From assembly GCA_907165275.2 (NCBI GenBank), contig OU015652.1, positions 883,001 to 947,000 on the forward strand: DNA of 64,000 nucleotides, given 5' to 3'. Below, in pieces: positions 41,787 through 53,387 of the stretch. The position numbers and the translations under genes are program-made. Below the pieces are notes generated by a model. The model saw only the letters and a program-made list of their open reading frames with translations, was not told where the DNA came from and made no database searches. This DNA comes from Zygaena filipendulae (lineage: Eukaryota > Arthropoda > Insecta > Lepidoptera > Zygaenidae). The number at the start of each line of letters is the position of its first letter. Position 1 is the first letter of the stretch.

Positions 41787-42026
41787 ACATATAAATAAAA
41801 TTGAAGTGTCTGTTCGTAATTCCATATTAACAGCTTTACACTAAATGCATATGAAAGTACTCACACAAAAAATCTTTTTTGCTTTTGTCTGTCTGTCTGT
41901 GTGTTCCGGCTAATCTCTGAAACAGCTGGAACAGTTTTAACGGAACTTTCACTGGCAGATAGCTGATGTTAAAAGGAGTAACTTAGGCCACGAAAAATAG
42001 TTCCTGCGGAAATCCCGAAACTCACC
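41787..42026 (+). mobile_element. Helitron, AAATTGAAGTGTCT subfamily, 3' truncated
   Basis: Follows the previous Helitron by a few bases. The body is normal to CTGCGGAAATCCCGAAACTCAC, where it breaks into unique DNA before the hairpin and CTAG. Confidence 0.82.
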
Positions 42027-42825
42027 TCTTATAGAACAAAATTTTTACAAAAACAAATTTAAACCAACTTCAAAACGCACAAAAATGCACTACACTAAAA
42101 AGTTAAAAATGACAAATCCGAAAGACAAAAATGCATGCAATATTATTATTGGGGAAAAATGAGTGTTTGGTACTGCTTATCTTACTAGGTGTTTATGACG
42201 TTTCAATTACCATAAGAACATGGATAGAAGATCTTAAAAAAAAAACGTTTCTCTCGTCAGATATTTCCAACATTTGCCAATCATTTCGGTGTCGCTGAAA
42301 CATCAATGTCTTTTATTCCCTAGACCATTATTTTTTATGTGGACAACGAATGTACAGTTTATGTAGAAAATGATGATTCACAAAATAAATATAGTAAGTA
42401 TATTGTACCGATCTATCTGTACGATCGCTTCGCGTTCTCGTAACCGACCCACTACACTGCTAATACATACATGAAAACAGCGAAAATGAGAGGCCATTGT
42501 TAGAGTTTTTGACGCCCAAAACTAAACTGGTGTGCCTATGTTCATAAAGTTCAATTTTCAAGGGCACACTTTCTCAATGAAACACAGTAGGAAGATTGTA
42601 CGCAAAAAACACACATAGTTTCCATTTTATGTGGGTCATGAAGAAAAAAAATCGCAAGGAAATATAATGGCAATGGAGCGGACATAATTCGAAATTGATT
42701 CGGCCTGACCGGATTTTCTTTTAGGGGACGCAAGTTACAAAAAAAGTCCTCTCAGTTGATATGTGCACATGTGCACGTATCGGTTTAAAACTGCTGCATG
42801 GAGTTAAACCGGGTTTTTGGTTGCT
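42027..42825. other. Unique sequence, no gene seen
   Basis: AT-rich. 42405-42460 has a CpG-rich bit (CGATCGCTTCGCGTTCTCG). No repeat or gene could be assigned. Confidence 0.4.
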
Positions 42826-43147
42826 TAAGGATGTTGACGACTTTTAAAAATCAAATTCTAATAAGGCCATCAGTTAGAAAATAAAAAAACAATAGACACG
42901 TATTTTTTGCTTTTTCTAATAAAAATATACAGAGATAAAGTGTATTAAAGTTTAGGGTGAGGGGTGGTGACATCACTAACCGCTATAAGCCGCCATACAA
43001 ACTGTCCGGTTAGTGACGTCACACGAAATTTCAACTCAATGTAGCTCTGTTATTTTTTGATTACGTAAAAAAGAAAAAAATTGTGTCCAATATTTTTTAT
43101 TAATCTACAAGACGGACAAAAAAAAATTAGTCAACATGCCCATTGTA
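42826..43147 (+). mobile_element. CRE-carrying foldback MITE, copy 3
   Basis: TAAGGATGTTGAC start, ATGCCCATTGTA end. The first CRE is mutated (TGACATCA) and the second intact (43014-43021). Confidence 0.9.
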
Positions 43148-44908
43148 AAAACATAAAGGTTTTCAGCACTGAAACGTTCATCTAATAGAAGTTTTTTTTT
43201 TCTTTGTAATAGAACTTTTAATTTTTTAACAAATATACTATGAGAAATTACAATCCGTTCCTATACCTATTATGTAAATTGATAATACACCATTTGTCAA
43301 CCTTAAACGCATAGGTACGCTCTATATCTTGCCGCGGTTCACACCATCGCATCGCGTCGTCGTGTCTTTTACACTCATTTCTTACTAATGAGCATCTTGG
43401 AGTGAGTCAGTCAGTCAGTACTTGTCTGACAGCATCCTCTCTCCAGCCAGCACTCAGCCTGGGCGCTGCTTTTGTGTGTACCGCAGACGAAGATTTTTCC
43501 TTATTTTATCGCAGATATTGTAGAGTTGGTAGGAACTGACTAATGAGGTGTCAGGTAGGCTAGATTTTTTATTTATGTTGACTTCATTCAAAACATCAGA
43601 AAGATAATAATGGTAGCGATCCTGATAGTAGATAAATTCTCTAAATTTCATCTTGAAATAATTAGGTACCCACTGAGATAATAATTCAAACTGAAGTTAA
43701 TTTAATATTCTGGAATGGCTGGTTATTTATTTTAAAATATCTAGTATTTTATTAGACAGATTGAAAAACTTAATATGTTGGAGTTTTAGCGTTAATTTAG
43801 TGAAAAATACCTGCATTCAACTGCAGCGTTAAAAACCATAGAACCATGTACTTGTCAGTAGGTAAATATTGCACTTAGAGCAGAGATAAAATTGCTCAAA
43901 GTTACTAAAAGTGAAAAATTCGATAATAAAAGCTAAGTCTGGTAATAACAAGTCTAGAAATGTATTTATTTTTGTGCCTTATTTTCTAACACGAATAAAA
44001 AATTGCCAGTATTATCAATTTGAATGAGATATGATCCGACAGAATGGGGACCGTTCGTATTTTTACCTTCGCAGTGTATTTTTTGTGCTGGCAACGGCGC
44101 CGCTTTTGTCATGAATCCCCTTCACAATAGGGTAAACGACGAATCCATCTATTTGCCCCATAGCATTATGCTACAATAATGAGTATAATAAAATTGTTGT
44201 AATTCTTTTTTTCAGATGTTATAATTTATTTTCTCAGGATAACCTTCATTTTTCGTTTGTGCCATCGATATAATTATATGCAAATAATATCTACTAGATT
44301 AAATATAAAAAAAGAGTGCAAAATAGAAAAATGTAATTTTAATTTTATTTATATAGTTTTTTTTAATATAGATTTATTTATTTAAAAACGAATCTGTCTT
44401 TATTTATTTAAAATTTGTGACACAAAAAACAACATTTGTATTCACCGCACACGCTTACATAGGCTTACTCCTAGTGGTCGATTTTCGTACCCTGGAGCCA
44501 TGTCTGATAATAATAAATAAAAAAAAACATGACATAGTTTTTGTTGAATGCAGATGTCGTAAATTCCAATGGAACGAATGATCATTTACCCTACTTAAAT
44601 GGATATTTCATAGACGCACCATTCGGCTCACACCTCACAGTATTATCCGAGTAAACACTGACCCAGGATAATGCCTCGAACTAACAGCTACTGTACAATG
44701 TTCAATAATGGTTTCAATAGAGCACCCTGTGTATTCGGCGAGCGTCGCTTATAATACACGGACGCTATTAACATAAACCAAAATTTGCCTTTATAATTGC
44801 GCATTAATACTATTGATATTGAACGGCGTTCAGAATTAAGTTGGCCCGCGTATGAATTCGTTAGTAAATTCAATTCACAGATATAATATAAATGCAGGTT
44901 TTTATAAC
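43148..44908. other. Unique sequence; possible promoter near 43.4 kb
   Basis: 43330-43490 is less AT-rich and contains TCAGTCAGTCAGT (43407-43419), three overlapping matches to the arthropod initiator TCAGT. The rest is AT-rich, with poly-T/ATTTATTT runs at 44340-44420. No coding frame is supported. Confidence 0.35.
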
Positions 44909-45147
44909 TGGACATAGATAAGCAATAGTGTGTTAACCCACACTGGAGAAATTTTGAGTAAATCGTGTTTTAAAAGTAGGAGCGCCATTTTGTATCAACA
45001 TTTTTTATGTTCAATATTTAGTTACATATTTAAGCAATGTAATAAGGTAAACACATAATTAAAAAAACGTTCCCTAACTCTCAATAAATCGTTCTGAATC
45101 AATAACTTAATTTAGTGGGTTAACATGTTGTTGCTTATCTGCGTCCA
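44909..45147 (-). mobile_element. GTTAAC-TIR MITE, copy 2
   Basis: TGGACATAGATAAGC at the left and GCTTATCTGCGTCCA at the right. The internal order is reversed relative to the copy at 40006 (AACGTTCCCTAACTCTCAATA). Flanking bases show no clear duplication. Confidence 0.82.
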
Positions 45148-45764
45148 ATTTTACTTTCTTGTTAATATTGCGAATACCTAGGTTTTAAAATCGGGTGGAT
45201 CTGAATGTTTTCATGAGGAATCCTTACTATATGTAAAGCTTCCTTACATGAACACAAACCCATTCTGTGAACTCAATTTCTTCTAGGTATAGTTTCCGCC
45301 TGACGCCGACAAGTGAGCTGTCATCAAACGCCTACACCGTTAACCATAAAAGATTTTATTAGTTTCAACTTCCATTCTTTCAAAAATACCTAACTGTTAT
45401 AAGCCCCCGTAATTACAACCACAGTCATAAGTAGGTATTGAGATTTCTTCGAAAACTCTATGTAAGTACCTACCGGATCAAAAATTATCTCGTGTATTAA
45501 TCCAAAGATCAAAATCCATTCTGACGCTAACTTTACTAACAAATTTAGTAACAAAATAACAAACCTACAACCTAATTAATTATATTAATAATCCTCATTT
45601 TTATATCCTATTTGATATCCATTCTACTAATGCAATAATTCATCGAATGTAAATTTAATGCCATTCTTTTGTCGTCATGAAAATCGGAATATCGTAAAAG
45701 AATACGTTTGACGTTTGCTTAATCATATTTGATGATCTGTCTGTGGCTGTACTTTATGATTTTA
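45148..45764. other. Unique AT-rich sequence
   Basis: No gene or repeat recognised. Confidence 0.35.
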
Positions 45765-46005
45765 CTAGCTGTTCCCCGCGGTTTAGTTCGCGTTATTTTT
45801 TTCTGTTCCTACCCTTGACAACGTGTAGGTAATATTCAAAACTTAATGTAGCTTCTTCCGCGTTAATTCGAATTTCCCGCGGGAATTTCGGGATAAAAAG
45901 TAACCTGTGTCCTTCTCTGTACCCCTGAAAACGTGTATGCAAAATTTCGTGGTGATCGGTTGAGCCGTTTAGTCGTGAAAGCGTAACAAACAAATAAACG
46001 TGCTT
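45765..46005 (-). mobile_element. Composite Helitron
   Basis: Minus: CTAG at 45765-45768 with GGTTTAGTTCGCG, a first partial body, then a second 3'-type block (TCCGCGTTAATTCGAATTTCCC) and an ordinary body with GGTGATCGGTTGAGCC. Nested or fused like 40677. Confidence 0.8.
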
Positions 46006-47126
46006 AAATTTCAAAGAAACTAAAATAATACCTTATAAACGGAGTATAAAAGGAGTTCTTCCTATCGACCGTAATCCGCATATAGAGCTGCATTTCTTAT
46101 TGCTACTCAAGAGTCAGTCATTCTCCGAGATACCTTATTATAGGCTGTCTCATTCATTTCTCCGAAAAATTATGAAGTGTTGAGGCCTTGAGACCTTATA
46201 TCATTTATAAAAAATCTTGTAATAATTGATAGATAAAACCACTACCAATGGCTTAATAAAAACATATCTAATACAACGGATTCGATGCTACAGTTAATAG
46301 AACTTTCTCAACAGCAAGACCCAGAGGGTCAAATAATGTATTTAAAGGGTACCTATAATTACATCCAACAAATAACCTCGTTGCCACACGAACGGTAGCA
46401 CAGTTGGATACCCACCCTTGGAGGAAATAAGATATCTAATATTTGTAACAAGAAAACTTCCCCAATATTATTAAGAAACACTCACACACGGTGCGGAGTG
46501 CGGACCCAAAAATCAGGGCTGCCAACCCAAGTTTTCTAAATTACCCATAACATATTACAACTACACGCAAGCACACAATTCCCTTCTTCAAGTAAAACAA
46601 TGTAAATGTAACGTATTCACCAGTTTAGAATTGTTTTCATATTTTCAAAACCAAAATTCGTAGTTACCTACCTACTGTAACTGTGTTGAAAATCTTGGAA
46701 TTATCCGCTCACAAGTCCCCACCGCAAGTTTCTTAATCAGCTTAAAATTCCAACAATTCGGGGAATTTACCACGCATCGGCATCCCTGCAAAAGACGACG
46801 TCGTCGGTACCGTCATAGGTACTATTATGGTATGTGTAAAGAATGTCTCATTACTGACACAATAAACCACCCAAGTCCTGCAACTCAAACAATAGACAAT
46901 CTCTCGAGCAAGATGAGCAGATTTCATCCTAGCTCCGTCCCATTCCCCGTCATTATGTTAGTTTTTGTCTCTTTCTGCAATGCTAAAGTAGAACTGAGAT
47001 TTCTCTGTAACCGATTAAAATAGAATACCTACAAAGTCCGTCGCTTTATTTCTTTCTCTTTCTTTCTGGAAGATATGTTAATTCTGCGTATGTATATTTG
47101 TGTTCTGTATTTTATTGGATAGGTAC
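46006..47126. other. Unique sequence, no gene seen
   Basis: Short open frames on both strands at 46742-47023 overlap each other and lack any domain. Confidence 0.35.
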
Positions 47127-47272
47127 TCGCTGATCCCCACGGTTTCACACGCGTTATTCTTTTCTATACCTACCCCTGATGCTGTATATCCAAAATTGTA
47201 TGATGATGGATTGAGTAGTTAGGGCGTGAAAGCCTAGCAAACAAATACACAAACTCATATTGGTAAGGATCA
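47127..47272 (-). mobile_element. Helitron, eroded
   Basis: Minus: GCTGATCCCCACGGTTTCACACGCG, then a deletion, TACCCCTGATGCTG, GATGATGGATTGAGTAG and ACAAACTCATATTGG. Confidence 0.75.
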
Positions 47273-47891
47273 GATAGGTAAACTAAATAACATGAAAATT
47301 GGTTCCGCTATTACGAAGTAAACACTTTTGTAATATTTGTCACAGCATTCAAAACTTGTTTGTTTCGATTCGATGTTTTCCAATATCACTTTTTAGAATA
47401 CACTAGATGTGGCTTTTTTCGATCCAATGAATCGTTGAACGTACTCTCTTAGGAAGTAGCGTAGCGACACGATGCGTTCGACTGTAAATTTTTATTCACC
47501 ATCCCACAATGCTGACGCAGAAGCGGGCGAGAGGTTCCAGCCGCATCGCACGATGATACAGCAAACAAAACACTCTGAGACGTAGCCTTTGCATTATCTT
47601 CATCAAATAACACGACGGTTCGGCGAGCGCGTAGAATAGAATCGTACCGCGAACGTGATAGGGCTTAGATTTGACTACGCCGATTGTGACGATCCAGTAA
47701 GTGACCGAAGAATGGTGAGTGGATACAGTGGATGGAGCTCCTCATAAATATGTAGACGGACGATCGGCTGAGTCGGTTATTGTTTAGTTAATGGTCTCGT
47801 CGGAGTAATGGTTCGAAAACAAATGTTGTGGTGTATATTTACTTGTCTTTTTTTCACTCTCGCCAATGTATTCTTTTTTATACGTTTGGAA
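47273..47891. other. Unique sequence, CpG-containing
   Basis: 47450-47720 is non-repetitive and less AT-rich (AGCGTAGCGACACGATGCG, GGCGAGCGCGTAGAAT). Possible regulatory sequence, no coding support. Confidence 0.3.
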
Positions 47892-47892
47892 A

Positions 47893-48224
47893 CAATTGGG
47901 TATTCTCCAAGGTATGAAAATCAAAATTCTAATTAGTCCGTCAGTTAGAAAATAAAAAAATAATAGACACGTATTTTTTGCTTTTTCAATTTAATGAAAA
48001 TGAACATAGATAAAGCGCATTTAAGTTTAGGATGGGGGGCTCGTGACGTCAATATTCATTATAAGCGCCATACAAACCGCACCGAGTTGTGACGTCACGC
48101 GAAATTTCAACTCAATGTATCTCTGTTATTTTTTGATTACGTAAAAAAAGAAAAAATACGTGTCCAATATTTTTTACTAATCTACACGACGGACTAGAAA
48201 AAAAAAATTGTCAAGTAGCCAATT
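47893..48224 (+). mobile_element. CRE-carrying foldback MITE, copy 4
   Basis: Both outer ends have diverged to AATTGGG and CCAATT. CREs at 48044-48051 and 48090-48097 are intact. Confidence 0.87.
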
Positions 48225-48541
48225 CCATGTTTTATTTTACTGCTGAAATATAGGTTTTCGTCGATGAGTCCATAATAACTGTCAATTTCCTATCAATTTA
48301 CTGTACTTATTTTAACGTGTGTGTGACGACTGAATATGGAGGAAGATGAAAAGTGACCGTGGAAAAGCTTTTTGACTTTGCCTATCCGTTATAGAGTCGT
48401 TTGTTAATAAACGCATAATGATATAAATAGAAGTGGAAGAAGAGGAGAAAAGTTTTCGGCCATTTCCCAGTTTTTACATACACTTAATAATTTTATTTAC
48501 ACTTACACATTATCGCCAAGAGTTCGCTAAAATATAATATA
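48225..48541. other. Unique sequence
   Basis: No gene or repeat recognised in about 317 bases. Confidence 0.35.
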
Positions 48542-48740
48542 CTAGCTGTGCCCCGCGGTTTCACCCGCAGTAATTTTAGAGTTCCCGCGGGAATTCCGAA
48601 AAAAAAATTACCTTATGTCCTTCTCTGTACCCCTGACAATGTGCATAACAAATTTCATCCAAATCCGATCAGCCGTTTTTGCGTGATTGAGTAACAAACA
48701 TCCAAACATCCACATTTTCACATTTATAATATTAGTAGGA
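48542..48740 (-). mobile_element. Helitron, well preserved
   Basis: Minus: CTAG at 48542-48545, CCGCGGTTTCACCCGC hairpin, GTTCCCGCGGGAATTCCG, TTCATCCAAATCCG, and TCCTACTAATATTATAAATG at the 5' end with A next to TC. A good reference copy. Confidence 0.95.
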
Positions 48741-49305
48741 TTAATAAAGGATATATTACCATCTTTATTTCCTATTTCCAAAGGTTTTTTTTCATTGTCG
48801 GATCCATGTGGTGCTGTATAATGTATCTGAACGAAACTGTCAACTCCCTTATCCAACGAAAGCAAAGCACAAAGGTCTGTCGTTAAAACGGTTCGCAAAC
48901 TTTCCCGGCGATGGGTGCTTTTAAAGTTTTTAACATTGTCATAACAGCCAGTGTCAGCGTCAGCGGCAATTTCACTCGGAAGTTTTTAAAAGTTCAATGA
49001 CGCGGAATAATTTTTTGCCGATGACGATATAAAAGCTGGCACTTCCGATCGAACATTGGTTCGATCATTGGTTCGATCGCACATTGGTTCGATCGCACCA
49101 ATGTATTTTTTTCATATTACAATATGAAAAACCTTTGTACCTATATACATATATGAGCGTCATTCCCTATTGCTTTTGTATTTTGATAATTACTTTCCTG
49201 AATAAGTCCTATCTGATTGGTACTCGTATTTTCTTACTCAAACGACCTCTTCCGATACATTCGGTCACATTTTCTCTGTAACTTTATTATCGATTGTAAG
49301 TTTTA
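48741..49305. other. Unique sequence with a small tandem repeat
   Basis: TTGGTTCGATC occurs three times at 49057-49093. Nothing else stands out. Confidence 0.4.
49052..49097. repeat. TTGGTTCGATC tandem repeat
   Basis: Three copies of CATTGGTTCGATC, with variable GCA spacers, ended by CACCAATG on the opposite orientation. GATCGAAC just before it makes the array partly palindromic. Confidence 0.7.
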
Positions 49306-49504
49306 TCACTACATACTATAAAACAAAGGCGCTTCCCGCTGTCTGTCCCTATGTATGCTTGCATTTTAAAACTACGCAACGGACTTTCATGCGGTTTCCA
49401 CCGATAGATAGAATGATTCATGAGGAAGGTTTATATCTATTTTATTTTGGAATTCCCGCGCGAACTCCGAAATTACCACGGGTGAAACCGCGGGGCACAG
49501 CTTG
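49306..49504 (+). mobile_element. Helitron, TCACTACATAG subfamily
   Basis: A|TCACTACATACTATAAAAC start, ACTACGCAACGGACTTTC, GGGTGAAACCGCGGGGC hairpin, end CTTG where CTAG is expected. Confidence 0.9.
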
Positions 49505-49595
49505 TACTATACGTCTACTATTATTCATAAATTTTTATGACTGTCGTTACTTGATTCATCGATCTGATATAGTATATGCATATTTATAATGTAAA

Positions 49596-49928
49596 TACAA
49601 TAGGGATGTGGACTACTTTTGAAAATCAAAATTCTAATTAGTCCGTCAGTTAGAAAATAAAAAAACAATAGACACATATTTTTTACTTTTTCCAATAAAT
49701 TAAAATATACAGAGATAAAGCACATTAAAGTTTAGAGTGAGGGGGTCGTGACGTCACTAACCGCAAAACCGCCATACAAACAGTCAGAATAGTGACGTCA
49801 CGCGAAATTTCAACTCAATATATCGCCGTTATTTTTTGATTACGTAAAAAAAGAAAAAATACGTGTCCACTATTTTTTAATAATCTACAAGACGGACTAA
49901 AAATTAAAAATCAGTCAACATGCCCATT
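49596..49928 (+). mobile_element. CRE-carrying foldback MITE, copy 5
   Basis: TACAATAGGGATGTGGAC start, the best-preserved left terminus, and GTCAACATGCCCATTC end. CREs at 49749-49756 and 49793-49800. Confidence 0.93.
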
Positions 49929-50792
49929 CCCAAAGTAAAAAGTAAAAAACCTTATCAGGTACGAACTGTATGCGATAACCTTCCGAGTCGCCCCATCCTT
50001 GCTGCTCCGCAGCCGACTGCACAAGCTAACGAGATAAAAGTTTCTCGCTGACCCAGTTAGTCATCCGAATACGTCTGTTTTATGGCGTAAAATAATAATA
50101 AATAATAACAATAGGTACTATTCGCAGCTCCGCTCGTGTGATGATTTTTTAACGCCAAGATTTCATCTCCACTTTTCACGAAACGATTGTGACGAAAAAA
50201 GGCTTATCTTCTGAGGGTTTATATTTTTATGGGCACAGCTCCGTTACGGTTTAATTATAATATGTATAGATATAACAGATTTGATCGTTTATAAAAAGTA
50301 AAAAGAGTCGTCCCAACTTTTCGCATCGAAGGCACTCATTAGTTCCCTCCCCAAGTCAAGCGTAGTTCCGGTCATTTCGCGCGAGTTTCTGCGTCGTGCT
50401 CGGGGCACGGATTATCCGGGTACGTCGGGGTACGTCCGGCTCCGTCCGGGCACCCAAAACACGCCTACCTTTAATCTGGTCCCGTGGACTACGGCCCTCA
50501 GTTTAACCGCTTTGAGGTCATCACATTGCAAACGCTCAATTTACTTGGGACACTCATTGCGCTCGTCATTAAGAGTACCTACATAAAATTCAACTCTTTC
50601 TATACAACGTGTTAATGAATTAAATGAAAATCTGATACACCCCATCTAAAAAAATAAACAATAATTTAAATTAAATATATTTTTCTGCATTTTTATTTTT
50701 TTTTTTCTCTCTCTGTTAATTCTCAGCTGCTATGTAAGTTTAATTTTAATTATTAATAATTGCACCCTACTGTTTTTGTATTGTTATCAATG
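49929..50792. other. Unique sequence with CpG-rich patch
   Basis: 50340-50510 is GC- and CpG-rich with repeated GGTACGTC/CGTCCGG units (50418-50450). It may be regulatory or an exon edge. No frame or splice support was found. Confidence 0.35.
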
Positions 50793-50870
50793 CCAATGGT
50801 TAACTGGTAGAACATGCCGCAAGGCATTAAGTTCGCCATTTGTACTTGTTGTGCAATAAAGAATGAATGC
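50793..50870 (+). mobile_element. LINE 3' end
   Basis: AACTGGTAGAACATGCCGC, GTTCGCCATTTGTACTTG and TGTGCAATAAAG followed by a GAATGAATG tail. The same family as 52612-52703 and (minus) 11419. Confidence 0.7.
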
Positions 50871-50993
50871 TGGAACAACCTACCTCCACCTATGCGCGCA
50901 CTCAAATCAGTTCCTGTTTTTAAAAAAAAGCTAAAAGAATATCTTCTGTTTCAGCAAAAAACCGAGCTGGATATTGGTGGCCAAGTTATTTAA
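50871..50993 (+). pseudogene. LINE ORF2 C-terminus (truncated)
   Basis: 41 codons, beginning WNNLPPPMRALKSVPVFKKK and ending at TAA. The WNxLP...F+..LK pattern is the usual C-terminal end of reverse transcriptases of Jockey/CR1-like non-LTR retrotransposons. Everything upstream is lost: the fragment joins the tail of another LINE at 50870, so this is a 5'-truncated insertion. Confidence 0.8.
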
Positions 50994-51465
50994 ATAATTT
51001 ATTTTGTTGTTATTTTTTCTTTCTCTTCCCCCCTTTCTATATAACACTTATACACAGTATTAGGTATGTATGATGGGTGTGATAATATGTATTCATTATT
51101 TTATAGAATTGCAATAGTGTGTTTATGTATGTGATTATGATATTATTATATATTTATTATTGATGAGTCATGATATTATGGTAAATTATATTAATTAATT
51201 ATGTATTTTATTTGTTTGATTTGGCGGAGAGACGGGGGCGGCCGGGTATCGCGCGAACGCATCGCATTATGGGCTCCGCTGAAAATCAGCGCTGCCGCAT
51301 TCTATGCGACAGCATATGCTGAGTCGGTGTCCAGTTTGGCATCGCAACAAATACTTAACATTTTACATACCTACTTGTATTTTTTTGTATTATTATTTAA
51401 GGTATTTTGATGTTGATGCCAAATAAAGTATATGTCTATGTCTATGTCTATGTCTATGTCTAAAT
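50994..51465 (+). mobile_element. LINE 3' UTR with (TATGTC)n tail
   Basis: Probably the 3' UTR of the ORF2 fragment upstream. It includes a GC-rich block (51224-51345), TTTTGATGTTGATGCCAAATAAAG with the signal AATAAA at 51422-51427, and five TATGTC units (51431-51460). The terminal part recurs at 53985-54067. Confidence 0.7.
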
Positions 51466-51787
51466 AAATAAAAATTAAAATATATTTTATGTCGAAAAAA
51501 TTTATACTTTAAAAGTTATTCAACATTAGTTTGGAGGTGATCTATCTACGAAATTCCAAGCGCTACGCCCGCGCCTACCGGTTCGAATTTTTTTGCTGCG
51601 GGCGGCGTACGCGACAAATATTGTATTATAAATAATTTAGACATGGGCCAATAAAAATGAAAAAAATATAACCTATATTAAAACAGTGCGATCGATTCGC
51701 TAGTTGAATCTGAGCAAACTACTTTCTAGTTTTCAGTTAATTCATTAACACATTGTAGATATGTATGATACTAATTACATTCGTACT
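51466..51787. other. Unique sequence
   Basis: Short CpG-rich stretch at 51558-51615 (ACGCCCGCGCCTACCGG). No gene was found. Confidence 0.35.
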
Positions 51788-51880
51788 GACTGTTCCCCGC
51801 GGTTTTACTCGCGTTAATTTCAAAATTTCCGTGGGAATTCCGGGGTTAAAAAGCACCCTATGTCCTTTTCTGTACCCCTA
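51788..51880 (-). mobile_element. Helitron 3' part
   Basis: Minus: ACTGTTCCCCGCGGTTTTACTCGCG hairpin region, TCCGTGGGAATTCCGG, AGCACCCTATGTCC. The remainder is deleted. Confidence 0.78.
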
Positions 51881-52611
51881 TAAATAATATTTAAGTTAAA
51901 GATAAAGGCGTTTGCTTGTGGTTTAGGAAACGAACCCTCAATCATGTTGATATTGGTTTTTTATGCGTGGTAAATTTTAATTCAAAAGAGTTTGGAAAGT
52001 TACCACAAACATCTTGCTTGTAACTTATTAACTTTCCTTACAGTTCAAATCTCATACATAAAATATGTAGATACCTATTTTTGAAAAACAAAATTTACTT
52101 ATTATCAGTGGAATGCATGATAAAACAGAGGAGAGCGTTGGGTGAAAACAAACAATAATTCATTGAAACAAACGGGAAACGCGCCGTAAAACAAACGCCA
52201 ACGAAACTATTACAGAAACGACTTGTTCCTTGGGGATAGTTGCAAAGGACATGGACCGCAACATTCGTTTTGATGTTGCGATGCCCGTGGAATGGGAGGC
52301 GGCGATGGGAATAGCGGCTGGGCCACAAAACTCCTTAGGTTAGTGGCCTTCAATATTACTCAAAGTCATCAATATCGATACTCACAGAATCGCCAAGAAT
52401 GACGTAAAAGTATCAGGAGGGCTGACTCCAAACCGGGAACAAGTCAGGGGATTGATTGATTGATATCGTTACTCTAAGATCGCGATGTCGAATGACGTCT
52501 CCCATCCATAGTAGAATCTTTTATTCTCACTTGCATCGAATACTTTATATATATCTTTATTTATATATATCTAGATATATATCGTAAATGCACCGCCAAG
52601 TGAGCTCTCTG
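51881..52611. other. Unique sequence, no gene seen
   Basis: A 77-codon minus frame at 52095-52328 is unsupported. TATATAT runs at 52543-52582. Confidence 0.35.
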
Positions 52612-52703
52612 TACTACCTGAAGGTTGACTGGCAGAGAATGCCACTGTGGCATTTAGTCCGCCTTTTGTACCATGATGTGCATAAAGTTTAAATAAATAA
52701 ATA
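52612..52703 (+). mobile_element. LINE 3' end
   Basis: TTGACTGGCAGAGAATGCCA, GTCCGCCTTTTGTACCATG and CATAAAGTTTAAATAAATAAA tail: a sister of 50793-50870. Confidence 0.7.
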
Positions 52704-53377
52704 CTTTGAGAAGTGAAAGTGTGTTCTTCGAACGTTTTGAGGTGCTGCAAATTGGGACGAAGGACTGGTCATGTTGCAGATTCTGTAAAACGCTCCATTG
52801 AAGTGAACCAAAAGATGCAAAAAACATTCAAATATTTAGTGTTTTTACAATTTGAAAATTGCAAATGAGGTATTTCGTTTCCGCTCAAAAGATAAAAATA
52901 ACTTATTTCTCTTCAAGTTACTAATCGGCAGTTTCGGGGCTCAATAGCGAGTGTCACGGACGCGGATCGTTTGCGAGATTTCGTATCCAATACTCGAGGG
53001 GGCCTACCTCTTAGTTGGACACTTTCCCACCACCGAATATGAAATAAGGCTCACTCAATTGTCTTTCGTATCGCAAGGACGAAGGAAGACCAACACGTCT
53101 GAGGCCCGCCAATTATACACCCCAAATCCGTTCAGGCGCATTTCGTCCAATTCGCAAATGGTCCAATCCTCCAATTCCTTCACTGACTCAGGTTCAAGTT
53201 GAGGCTAACTCGTTCAATTATTCAATGGAACGTCAGCTCAGTATTATTCAAGGAAGCTTTTTGGGAAGATTGAGCTGTATCATTAGCAATACCTAATTGT
53301 GGAATAAAATGTAATTTAGTAAGGTGGCAACCTCAGTAAATGACGATGTTTTCAACATTAAAATAAGGGTGGAAATG
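52704..53377. other. Unique sequence with an 83-codon frame
   Basis: The frame at 52951-53202 lies in less AT-rich, single-copy DNA but shows no domain, conserved start or splice context. Not called as a gene. Confidence 0.35.
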
Positions 53378-53387
53378 CGTTTATGAG

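Noticed and set aside
51431..51460. TATGTC repeats as a CRISPR-like array
   Set aside because: Uninterrupted 6-bp microsatellite at a LINE 3' end in a eukaryotic genome; no spacers.
52951..53202. 83-codon frame as a host exon
   Set aside because: Less AT-rich unique DNA but no domain, no start context and no flanking splice consensus.
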